Shown: positions 11,103 to 20,355 of the stretch, piece by piece
Layout of the letters: every line of letters begins with the position of its first letter
Position numbering within the stretch: position 1 is the first letter of the stretch
DNA from: Priapulus caudatus
Lineage: Eukaryota > Priapulida > Priapulimorpha > Priapulimorphida > Priapulidae
Length of the DNA: 20,355 nt
Direction of reading: 5' to 3'
Assembly: GCF_000485595.1 (NCBI RefSeq)
Contig: NW_014577122.1
Coordinates: forward strand, 237,652 to 258,006
Made by a program: the position numbers and the translations under genes
Notes under the pieces: generated by a model
The model's input: only the letters and a program-made list of their open reading frames with translations
Told to the model about the DNA's origin: nothing
The model's database searches: none

Positions 11103-12118
11103 GTTAATCGCTTACTGAAATATAGACGTCATAATATTGAAATGAACGTTGTCGCAGCTTTCCACGTGTTCCGTGTCGATTGGCAGCCGGTAAATGTATA
11201 TAATATAAAAGCACGTGAGCGGTCGTATACGCTTTATCGCTGTACACAATAGAGTCATGGTTGGGATCTTTGTGTTTCGGCTACGGGTGGCGAGAGATTA
11301 AACACTTTGCGCGTGAAAAAAAAGAAAATATGGAAATTTGATTTGAAAAGCGAGAAATGCGTGATCGTTGTTATTTCACTACGCTGCCATGTTTAATAAT
11401 GATTTACATGTCTTTGCTAAGTGTAAAATCATGTTTGGAATATGTGGGTAAGCTAATGGAGATGTAATTGCTTATATATTATGCATGACAAAATAGCAGT
11501 GGTAATTAACTATCTTCGTAAATATGAATAGACAGTTTATTCTTAATCACGTTTTGCGAACATGGAAATCAATTGGAATCGTTTGGCACTTTGCCACTGA
11601 AACGAAACGCGCATGAACTTATATCACCTTCTTATTCTACCTCATATATTCAGTTTTTATATATTTCTTATTCTTCTAAACATCGCCAGAAACTCATAGA
11701 TGGACGTTGCTTATTGTTTTTCCTAGGTTTCTAGCGGGTTGGACAGCATTAGCGTTTAGAGTATCTGGTTTAGCGGCGCCCGCATGCAGTGCAGCGCGTT
11801 ATTGCTCAGAGAGACGGTGAAATAGAGGGCGCGCGGGGGGGAAATTACACTGCCCGCGACAAAACGGATTTATCGTAGTTGCCTTGAACCGGCTCGCCTC
11901 GTCACAGCGTGCGCTCGTGCAATATATGTCTAACCACGTAGCGTTCTACTGAGACCATGTGAAGAGTTAGGAGAACGGTGAAACGTCAACTAACGCGCCG
12001 TGTCGAGGAGTCGTCGCAACTGTTACTTGTATATAGCGTTCACGTAGCGAAGTGCTAGCGAAGTCAAGTCCATGTATGAAACCACTACCACCAACAGCAC
12101 TACTAACACCAACACCAC
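11103..12118. other. Right block of the unit before the CAT array (copy 2)
   Basis: Matches 1645-2663, with a few substitutions, one lost A in an A-run near 11320 and one extra C near 11890. AT-rich in its middle. No gene, RNA or promoter that I can defend; the longest frames come from the neighbouring CAT repeat. Confidence 0.7.
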
Positions 12119-12158
<40 letters not shown>

Positions 12159-12210
12159 TTCATCATCATCATCGTCATAATCATCATCATCATCACCACC
12201 AGCATCATCA
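12119..12210. repeat. CAT/ATC trinucleotide array (copy 2)
   Basis: Purer than the copy-1 array: about 14 uninterrupted ATC units, then ttc and gtcata interruptions shared with copy 1. The total span is unchanged between copies because substitutions rather than length changes separate them. Confidence 0.92.
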
Positions 12211-12335
12211 TTCACCGATATCACACACCACAGTTGTACACTATCGTCACATTCCAGCAGGGTTTAGGAAGCAATTCTAATCAGGTGGATTAGTGAACTC
12301 TTTCTTCAAATCTCGCTGCTGAAATTCATTTTCCC

Positions 12336-12614
12336 TATTATACTATACTATACTATACTATACTATACTATACTATACTATACTATACTATACTATACTA
12401 TACTATACTATACTATACTATACTATACTATACTATACTATACTATACTATACTATACTATACTATACTATACTATACCATACCATACCATACCAAACCA
12501 TTACCATTACCATTACCATTACCATTACCATTACCATTACCACACCACACCACACCACACCACACCACACCACACCACACCACACCATACCATACCATAC
12601 TATACTATACTATA
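12336..12614. repeat. Symmetric pentamer/hexamer microsatellite
   Basis: In order: TATAC about 28 times (to 12478), CATAC 3 times (12479-12493), CAAAC once, CATTAC 7 times (12499-12540), CACAC 9 times (12541-12585), CATAC 3 times (12586-12600), then TATAC nearly 3 times. The outer units match on both sides and variants sit inside, which fits stepwise amplification of mutated internal units. Confidence 0.97.
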
Positions 12615-13514
12615 AAGGAAAGCTGTTCGTCGACTGGGTAGATATAGCAGCAGGCTCTCTATCCCGGGCAAGCTTGCAGTGTTTGTTACGGATGCAGCGA
12701 TCTAGTCGGATGACAAACGACAAGCGAATTCAACTCCCATCGTTTGTTTGTCGCCGCCAATTTCAACCCACCTCGGATGACCCACTTACGGCGATTAAAC
12801 TCGTTGAAATCCAGTTTTCCAAGTGCCTGTGACGATTGGATTTAAGCCGAGTCACCCCCGAGACACACAAAAGCAGACTCGGTTTCGATGCTTGTTGACC
12901 ACCTGCCAGTATGACAGGACCACCTGCCTCATCCTGGATTAACCCCCAACTAGAGTGGGGAACGAGGGGATCCATATACCAGTTCCATTTTCCATTCCCA
13001 TTTACCAGTTACCGGCGGATGACAAACGCATTTTCGACTTTCCCTCGTCCCATGTGACTTTTGTCTCTGAATCGCGAAAACTTTATCTGGTTTTTCCCAG
13101 ATCACGGATAATTAAAACGATCCAATCTCGCGTCCCAAAAATAACCGTTTCCCTTTCAACTAGCTCCTCTACAAGTGCCCCCCCCTCGCTACTTCTTATG
13201 AGAGCTGCGTTGCCTATGTTGTCACGTGATTATCAATGTTCGTACTATATCGGTGACGTGGACGTGGTTGTGTGTGGCAGTGTGCGTAGTGCATTGCTAA
13301 GATCATAGTATTTACACTATTACTGAAAATCGTAGATAGTCATGTTATTTTCGTGAAATTATTAGCATCAGGCGGAAAGCGGCGGTGTATCTATGTTCCT
13401 ACTCCCGTCTCCGTGTTTCCACGCATGCGGAGATGACGTCACATAGTTGCACTCACGCGACACGACCCACCCTTCTCTCCCTCACAGACACTCCCATGTT
13501 AACACAGTATCGGG

Positions 13515-13564
13515 AGGTCACAGCAAGGTCACAGCAAGGTTACAGCGATGTCACAGCGAGGTCA
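13515..13564 (+). repeat. 11-bp tandem repeat of AGGTCA-like half-sites spaced by 5 bp
   Basis: Five hexamers at 13515, 13526, 13537, 13548 and 13559 read AGGTCA, AGGTCA, AGGTTA, ATGTCA, AGGTCA, with 5-base spacers cagca, cagca, cagcg, cagcg. AGGTCA is the canonical nuclear-receptor half-site, and direct repeats spaced by five (DR5) are a known target of RAR/RXR-type heterodimers. The repeat is certain; regulatory function is inference only, since no gene is recognised nearby and the pattern may be a short minisatellite. Confidence 0.6.
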
Positions 13565-13933
13565 CTAGCAAACACCGGTTCGAGTAATGTTTCGCTAGTA
13601 GTCGGCATTGTTTGCATGCGATTGCGAAAATTCCCCAGAATTTCACAAACTCCGGGGAGACTGGCGGGGTGTTGGCACGCGACTACTGTAGCAATATTTC
13701 TCCGTTTGTGTTAAACGTGGCATACGATCACACGGTAGAAATATGAGAATATATAACAGTTAGCCTAGCGGGCGCAATTGTGTAGTGAAAACTCAATATC
13801 CGCTGTACGCTGGCTGATGCGAAAACGGAGTCACCTTCAAGAGTTTTGAAGGTTGACTGAGAATTAAAGCCGTACGATTTCTGAGGCTTACCTAAAACAT
13901 TTATGTTAATAACGTTTGATATAAAGCTGCGTT

Positions 13934-14053
13934 GATGCGCGTGCATGTACGTGTGCGCGAGCGTTCGTGCGTGCGTGTGCTTGCGCGTGTACGTGTGCGT
14001 GTGCGTGTGCGTGTGCGTGTGCGTGTGCGTGTACGTGTGTGTGCGTGTGTATA
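13934..14053. repeat. GT/GCGTG microsatellite in spacer 2
   Basis: Alternating purine-pyrimidine run, mainly gtgtgc hexamer steps, with interruptions at its left end (gagcgttcg, ttgcg). Frames across it give Arg/Val or His/Thr repeats and are not genes. Confidence 0.9.
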
Positions 14054-15002
14054 CAAATGCGTTTGTTTGTATGGGGTGGTGATACTTGAAACTAACATTC
14101 AATTAGTTATGCTGACATTTAATCTGATGTTGAAATAGAACATGCGAATATTGACGCATCATATCTACGCTTGTTATTTAAACAGAAGCGCTATTACAAT
14201 CACGTGATTCGGACCCAGCCCCCCCCCCCGTGTGCACTGCCTTAAATATTAAGCAACAATGGCTGCTTAAGTGAGAAGGCTGTAGTGTCAGTCAGTTATA
14301 CGTTCGTCCTATATGTCGCCAGCCCTGTGCGACGTGGATTCTTTTGTAATGATAAACGCGATGTCGTATAAAACGCGGTATTCCTCCCCCTCCGTGTCAG
14401 CCATTCTACATCCATGCATGCTGAGGAGCGACAGGATGGGGTGGGGTAGAGGCTCTATGGGGGAGACAGCGGAAGAGGGGATGATTTTACTGCACGTTTT
14501 ACGACAGACGCGCTGGTTTTAGAGGCGAAATAAATCATGATTGGTTTCGCGAGCGCAACTCCTTTACCGCTATATACGATCCCACGCGCGGTATAACCTG
14601 ACGGCGATGCTTGCCCTGCAGTTTGAGAGCTAACAACGTCGATCCTGCTGGCTCCATGCGCAGATTTCCCGCTTTCATTGCCGACTCTACCCGCGTGGAT
14701 GCTGGGTGATCACTGCCGCCGTCATATCTCTCCCGCTGTTATCGTAAATCATCATATCAACCACTATTGATGGCGGGTTGAAGCACCGAGCGCATCCGCA
14801 GCATTATCGTGCCAGGATATATCGTGCGGGTGCACGAACGATGCGGATTTTATTCGGTGTAGACTGTCGTGTGTTCTAAGGAAATATTCATTCGAACGCG
14901 CTTCAGGTGCGATGAGATTCTGGAAGTTTTCAACGCGCGATCAAGTCCAATATGTTTCGTCGTTACATTCGCCGAATCGCAAGAGAAACGCAGCTAAATA
15001 TG

Positions 15003-15159
15003 AATAGGAGGGAGAAGATGGAAGATGATGAGGAAGAGGAAGAGAGCAGAAGGTGGAGGAGGAGGAGGAGGGGCAGGAAGAGAAGAGGCGGAGAAAGAGT
15101 AGGAAAGGAGAAATAGAAAACCAGAGGAGGGGCATGGGAAACGTAGCCGGGTGAATGAA

Positions 15160-15245
<86 letters not shown>

Positions 15246-15313
15246 AGAGGGAGATAGATAGATAGATATGGAGAGAGGGGGAAGGCGAGAGAGAAGGAAG
15301 GGGAGTGGAGTGG
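15003..15313 (+). repeat. Long purine tract with GA and GATA repeats
   Basis: About 300 bp almost entirely A and G on this strand. It starts with ggaggaggag-type trinucleotides, passes through (GA)n around 15160-15245 and ends with gatagatagata and further GA-rich sequence. Mirror-symmetric purine tracts of this type can form triplex (H-DNA) structures. The minus strand gives a Ser/Pro/Leu-rich frame (14941-15135) that is a repeat by-product. Confidence 0.9.
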
Positions 15314-15406
15314 CTTAACTACGAGTTTCTATTTGGTTGCTAACTGGAGAATGCTACCATATAAAATGCTTATAAATATTCAACAACAAGGAATGCGACT
15401 GTTAGT

Positions 15407-15448
15407 GATAGAGAAGATGTGTCTTCGATAGAGAAGAAAGTGTCTTCG
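15407..15448. repeat. Two-copy tandem repeat of about 20 bp
   Basis: gatagagaagatgtgtcttc is followed immediately by gatagagaagaaagtgtcttcg. Nearby, tacagaatt recurs at 15610, 15626 and 15648. These look like small local duplications without a visible role. Confidence 0.7.
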
Positions 15449-16361
15449 GTGTTCGTGCAGAATTCATCTGCAGAGACTTGTATCTATTGGCGCATCTTTT
15501 ACTCAGTAATCATCTGCTCTGCTGCCTATCCTTCTGCTCTTCCCCCTCGCCTATATTAACCGTGTTCAGGTACTACACACCTAGTATTTCCGTTCGGTAA
15601 ACAGGCCTGTACAGAATTAGTAGTGTACAGAATTTATAGATATAGAATACAGAATTTCTAGCGAGTGTGGGCCTATTGTGAGGATGGAATCGCTATATTC
15701 TAACAGTCTTACCAGCAGCAGCAGTTGTTCTGGTCGGGTATACGCGGCGCGTACAAAGTGCAGTTTCCTGCATTCATGGGGCTTTTATGTTTATTGAATT
15801 TCCCCCTCTCTTCGCATAAATCAATCATGGTTTGTCAAGCGAGGGTCTCGCGGTCAGTGCAGCGTCGTATCTCCGCGACACGGCCCGTGATTTTATGCGT
15901 CCTGCTAGGTGGCCATTTCACAGTGGAAGGAAGTCGTTACGTCGTCGCATGGATGGGTTAATGGCGGCCATGTAGCACAACGAGCGCGACGACGACAAAA
16001 TTCTGATTTAATCGGTGCGAATGCGATCATATCAAGTTCGAGCGCACGCATGCTGTTTCTCCGCGTGCATCGTAACTAATCTATTCTGATGAGAGTCTAA
16101 TGTTGTTAGTCTATAGCAGTAATTTCCTTCACAGCTAGGAGTGAGCGAAGGCGGCCCTGGCGAGAAATATGACAGTATACGTAAATGCTGCGGCAGAGCT
16201 GTGGCACAGTATTGCTGTTCGTTCGCTGTTAGTAACGACGCGTTGTCTACATTTTGGATGCAGTCACTTAGTTAATGCGATGCCCTACTGTGTCCCTTGA
16301 CTCGATAATAATTCCAGGCTGATGAATGCGAGAGGGTGGGAATATTGGCGAGGTTGTGTGT

Positions 16362-16387
16362 GGGGTGCGGGAGTGGGGAGGGTAGGG
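16362..16387 (+). other. G-quadruplex motif
   Basis: Five G-runs of 3-4 bases (16362-16365, 16369-16371, 16375-16378, 16380-16382, 16385-16387) with loops of 1-3 bases. This satisfies the usual four-run pattern with short loops. No gene or promoter is visible next to it; copy 3 begins about 50 bp downstream. Confidence 0.6.
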
Positions 16388-17403
16388 TGGTAGCAACACC
16401 ATGCCACGCATCTCTTTCCCTCTCCCCCACTCTTTCTATATATAATTATATATATATATATATAACATGAAAGCACGTATTATAGTACACGATTATTTGG
16501 AGCCCGGCTTAAATTGTAAAATTGTCGATTCACTGTCATGTCGTTTAGATTATAAATGCGATTCGATGTCGACGGGTTATGGTCGACACAGATAAGACAC
16601 TGCGCGTTTCAGTTTACGATTTGAGTACATTATTTGCCGGCAGTCTCACTCGGCAAGATTGCGACATTATGTGATATACTGTTGCCGAGCCGACGTCGCT
16701 AGTATTGACGTCGACTGACTTACAATTAATTGCTAGATTAAACTGAAAAGAATTAGAGAGATGAAGTAAAAATGCTCTGCATGTAATCTCCGTATCTCTC
16801 CTTCCCCCCTTGACGCCCGAGGCGCATGCGCATGTCTATGAACTGATCAGATCGTGGACAGGGTCATGAGTACGAACCGGAAAGAATGCTTATATACATA
16901 GCACTCTACTCGTGAAGTCAATTCTCTTGGGTAGGATGTCCGAATTCGATATGATAATGTATATTTTGTATCTGCTATCCTGGTGATACTATCCTGATAT
17001 GACTATATGACTATATGACTCCTATATGATCCTAACTCCTAAAAGCAGCATTGAAAGTTAAACAACCTATTATGTATTCGATACAAAATGAGAGCAATGA
17101 TGCTGTTAAAATGCCCCGGACATTTCCAAACGCTATCTGCCACTCGATAAGATTCCTTGCGGCATTGCCTCGGTCTATACCTCGTTGGTGTTCGTAGAAT
17201 CGCCGCTGCGGGGCGCTGTCGGCATTCTGCATCGAGGGACGTCGTGCAGCAGCACGCGCCGACTTGACGCGACAACTGTGAAATCTGCACAAATTGGCGA
17301 AAATTGGCAAAAGTGAAATCAGCTGCTTTGCGCCGGAGCTAATCAAGATAATAATTAGCGGGAGATCGGAACGTTAAACGTGAACGAAGTTCGCTCGGAA
17401 GAG

Positions 17404-18355
17404 AAGAGAGGTGTGCGGGTATGGGTGCGCGTACGTGCGCGTGCGTGCGTGCATGCGGGAGAGATGAGAGGTGTGCGGGTATGGGTGCGCGTACGTGCGC
17501 GTGCGTGCGTGCATGCGGGAGAGATGGGAGGTGTGAGGGTATGTGTGCGCGTACGTGCGCGTGCGTGCGTGCATGCGGGAGAGATGAGAGGTGTGAGGGT
17601 ATGTGTGCGCGTACGCGCGCGTGCGTGCGTGCATGCGGGAGAGATGAGAGGTGTGAGGGTATGTGTGCGCGTACGCGCGCGTGCGTGCGTGCATGCGGGA
17701 GAGATGAGAGGTGTGAGGGTATGTGTGCGCGTACGTACGTGCGCGTGTGTGCGGAGAGATGAGAGAGGTGTGGCGCGTATGGGTTGCGCGTGCAGTGCGC
17801 GTGCGTGCGTGCGTGCATGCGGCGAGAAGATGAGAGGTGTGCGGGTATGGTGGCGCGTGCGTGCGTGCATGCGGGAGAGAGAGAGGTGTGCGGGTATGGG
17901 TGCGCGTGCGTGCGCGTGCGTGCGTGGCGTGCATGGGGAGAGATGAGAGGTGTGAGGGTATGGGTGCGCGTGCGTGCGTGCATGCGAGAGAGATGAGAGG
18001 TGTGAGGGTATGGGTGCGCGTGCGTGCGCGTGCGTGCGTGCGTGCATGCGGGAGAGATGAGAGGTGTGAGGGTATGGTGGCGCGTACGTGCGCGTGTCGT
18101 GCGTGCAGTGGCGCGGGAGAGATGAGAGGTGTGAGGGTATGTGTGAGGGTACGTGCGCGTGCGTCCGTGCAGGCGGGAGAGATGAGAGGTGTGAGGGTAT
18201 GGGTCTGGCGTGCGTGCGGCATGCAGAGAGATTGAGAGGTGTGAGGGTGTATGGTGCGGTGCGTGCCATGCTGGAGAGATGAGAGGTGTGAGGGTATGTG
18301 TGCGCGTACGTGCGCGTGCGTGCGTGCAGGCGGGAGAGATGAGAGGTGTGAGGGT
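17404..18355. repeat. 60-bp minisatellite (copy 3)
   Basis: About 16-17 units. The leftmost five or six (17404-17730) are almost identical and exactly 60 bp apart; later units vary in length and sequence. Within a unit, gagaggtgtgagggtatg alternates with a Z-DNA-prone tgcgcgtacgtgcgcgtgcg part. Because 60 is a multiple of three, frames of up to 375 codons (minus strand) and 188 codons (plus strand) with a 20-residue period run through it. I treat these as artefacts. Confidence 0.95.
18348..18355. repeat. Target-site duplication, left (copy 3)
   Basis: gtgagggt, the last intact bases of the minisatellite before the MITE end. Identical to the 8-mer at 18762-18769. Confidence 0.75.
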
Positions 18356-18761
18356 GGTTTATTCCCTGTTGGCCTACTCCCATTTCGCCTACTCCCAATT
18401 CGTCTACGCTCAAAACTACCCATTCCCATTTCGTCTACGATCGGATTGTTCACTAAATAATCATTTATAAATAATAAAATATGGTTTTGATTGGCATACA
18501 TAGACTACAGGAACCATAAGAAAACATAGGTACAAATAATGATAACACAGCTTGACAAAAATAGACTATTGTTCACTAAATAATCATTAATAATCATTAT
18601 TAATAATAAATAAAACTAACTAGTGGTTGATGAAATGACACAATTATATTACTTATTCTGAGAGTAGACGAAATGGGAGTAGGCGAAATGGGACGTAGGC
18701 GAAATGGGTGTAGGCGAAATGGGAGTAGGCGAAATGGGAGTAGGCCAACTGGGATGTTACC
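18356..18761. mobile_element. MITE-like element with subterminal 15-bp repeats (copy 3)
   Basis: 406 bp, orthologous to the insertion at 8185-8597 and better preserved. The tips read GGTTTATTCCCTGTTGGCC and, on the opposite strand at the right end, GGTAACATCCCAGTTGGCC. The right arm has five clear 15-mers (18669-18743) plus a degraded one. The left arm has the same repeat in the opposite orientation at 18373-18440. The AT-rich core contains a 21-bp direct repeat (18445-18465 and 18568-18588, beginning attgttcacta). No coding capacity, so it would have depended on a transposase made elsewhere. Confidence 0.85.
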
Positions 18762-18769
18762 GTGAGGGT
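18762..18769. repeat. Target-site duplication, right (copy 3)
   Basis: gtgagggt following the right end of the MITE. Downstream, cgaggagatataaggtgcgg resembles the minisatellite's gagagatgagaggtgtgcgg, so the element split the array. Confidence 0.75.
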
Positions 18770-19500
18770 TTGTGGTTGCGTACTCGCGTGAAAGATAGAT
18801 CACGAGGAGATATAAGGTGCGGGGTTTCCAGGAACCTCTGCTAATAGACACACAGATGAGGTCACACGATTATTCCCCGAAGGACCAGTCTCTCCCTTCT
18901 CACTGTCCCTCATCACAACCCTCAAACAAACACGACGTTGACACTCATTTTGATCCGATCACAGAAACCCGTAATAAATTGATGACGCGTTACCAAGCTG
19001 ATACGGATAAATACGCGATAGACAATACACGCGAGTGTAACCCTGGTTTACACGAGCATGTGTGCTGTGAGCACGTCCCGCGCACGGCATTTGTTTACGA
19101 AACACGTCTGCGTAAATGATGGCTTCATTAAAATGTTATCGGTGCACGCCCACTTTCTTAATAACGATGCATTCCCATGAGCCGATCATGGGAAGAGTAT
19201 CGCATGTTGAGGCGCCTCGGTTTATTTACACGTCACTACGATAGCTAGAATAGATCAGTTGAAGGGATATAGGCTGTAAAAGCAGAGATAAATCAACTCC
19301 CTGTACTGATTGAGGAGGCATCATTTATCGATGTGAACCGAAAGATTTAAGATTAGATTCTCATATAATAATGATTAAATAACTACATAATTATGGTATT
19401 TGTTTAACACTGCGCGCGGGGTTATAAAGACAGTGCATGAGATCACATCCTAGCTGTGTGTACAATTGACGCTATATCACGTCTATATCGTGTGCGTTTG
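18770..19500. other. Block between MITE and GT array (copy 3)
   Basis: Matches 8606-9360 with scattered one-base indels in both directions. No recognisable gene; the 100-codon frame at 18817-19119 is not maintained in copy 2. Confidence 0.65.
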
Positions 19501-19501
19501 C

Positions 19502-19570
<69 letters not shown>

Positions 19571-19665
19571 TGTGTGTGTGTGTGTGTGTGCGTGCGTGCG
19601 TGTGCGTGGCGTGTGGCGTGTGCGCGTGTGCGTGCGTGCGTGCGTGCGTGCGTAATGCGTGCGTG
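19501..19665. repeat. GT/GCGTG microsatellite (copy 3)
   Basis: A (GT)n run of roughly 80 bp with one tctg interruption, as in copy 2, then GCGTG units with irregular insertions (tggcgtgtggcg, gtaatgcg) not found in copies 1 or 2. Confidence 0.92.
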
Positions 19666-20355
19666 AGAGTATGACGGGTAGAATTGAGTTAATAGTTTGT
19701 ACACGCTCTCCGCTCATGGTTACCATATATAAATGTTGTTCGTGGCATTAGTTCCAAAGCGCCGGCAGTCAGTGAATTCTCGCTTGTGGTTCAAGAAACA
19801 GGCACATTGCAAATTATTTTTAGGATTGTGGAGTGTTAGTCGGGCACGCCAACCGCCGCCAGGGGCGCTACGGGCGACCTACCCCACGCTAAATTCCTCC
19901 AGGGCCCGAAACGAAATTGCCTCTGCCTTCGCCGACGTATATGGATACATACTGAAGCACGTAGAGAGCGTTTAAGGCGACGCACGTGCAGCACGATGCG
20001 AACGTCTAACTTTATATCATGAATTCCAACCGCCACCGATAATATTCGGTGGGAAAAACTTCGCTGGCAACCGCATTATTTCGTCGCCGACGGTCGTAAA
20101 TAGCTGCCTTTCGTTTCTCGTGCGGACCCGCACATGTGCGTGGCTTTAATGGCGCGTTTAATACGGTTTTCTAAAACTTCATCTCTATCTGAGGGTGGCT
20201 CGCGTGCCTTTATGGCGCTTTATATACATCGTCGAACGTTTTCAGCCTTTTACATGCTATTGACCCAGAGTGCAATTACACGGGAATGTAAAATATCGAC
20301 TGCTCCGCTCTGAAAATTGCCTGTTCGTTTTGAATGTGCTTGTTTTAGGAGCCTT

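Larger units (their letters stand above)
12302..16437. other. Spacer 2 between unit copies 2 and 3
   Basis: About 4.1 kb with no similarity that I can see to spacer 1. It contains a pentamer/hexamer array, an 11-bp tandem repeat, a GT array, a purine tract and a G-rich motif, each listed separately. The rest (12615-13514, 13565-13933, 14054-15002 and 15314-16361) is mixed-composition DNA with short frames only (117 codons at most, at 12955-13308) and no protein family that I recognise. A 13-mer, cggatgacaaacg, occurs at 12707-12719 and 13016-13028. Confidence 0.75.
16438..20355 (+). repeat. 6.2-kb composite unit, copy 3 (left part, cut by window end)
   Basis: Begins in a TA repeat before aacatgaaagcacg (16464) and follows copy 2 through the minisatellite, MITE, GT array and the first ~700 bp of the right half. 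It differs from copy 2 by many one-base indels up to about 20125, then matches copies 1 and 2 cleanly to about 20320. The left half is about 170 bp shorter than in copy 2, mainly through fewer minisatellite units. Open frames differ from those of copy 2, and I call none coding. The block 16464-17403 holds no gene that I recognise. Confidence 0.9.

Noticed and set aside
17404-18355. CRISPR-like regular repeats
   Set aside because: Units are contiguous 60-bp repeats without unique spacers, in DNA of eukaryotic character; this is a minisatellite.

Overview
The window looks like repeat-rich, non-coding DNA from an animal genome, probably an invertebrate. It is full of microsatellites and minisatellites, has no compact gene spacing, shows many CpG dinucleotides rather than CpG depletion, and carries transposon-like ends. 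I recognise no protein-coding gene, rRNA, tRNA or CRISPR array. Most long open frames are by-products of stop-free simple repeats: GT/GCGTG arrays, CAT arrays and a 60-bp minisatellite whose length is a multiple of three. The species cannot be named from what I can see.

The main structure is a composite unit of about 6.2 kb present three times in the same orientation. Copy 1 (1-2843) is its right part, cut by the window edge. Copy 2 (about 6125-12301) is complete. Copy 3 (about 16438-20355) is its left part, cut by the other edge. The unit reads, left to right: an AT-rich edge; about 1 kb of non-repetitive sequence; a 60-bp minisatellite; a MITE-like transposon with 8-bp target-site duplications; about 750 bp of further sequence; a GT/GCGTG array; about 1.2 kb of near-invariant sequence; a ~390-bp segment that lies in opposite orientations in copies 1 and 2; about 1 kb more; a CAT array; and a sharp right edge. 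It shows no terminal repeats and no transposase, so it may be a duplicated block or a large non-autonomous element.

Two spacers that look unrelated to each other lie between the copies. Spacer 1 (2844-6124) holds a weak broken reading frame, an AT-rich stretch, a GT array and a DNA-transposon-like end. Spacer 2 (12302-16437) holds a symmetric pentamer/hexamer array, an 11-bp tandem repeat that resembles direct nuclear-receptor half-sites, another GT array, a ~300-bp purine-only-like tract and a strong G-quadruplex motif.

The observations most worth following are the inverted segment inside otherwise near-identical copies, the MITE with its intact target-site duplication inside the minisatellite, the uneven pattern of small indels (copies 1 and 2 nearly clean right of the GT array, other comparisons riddled with one-base indels), and the possible DR5-like array. 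The indel pattern may be a polishing problem of a long-read assembly, so sequence detail in 6125-9360 and 16438-20130 should be treated with caution.
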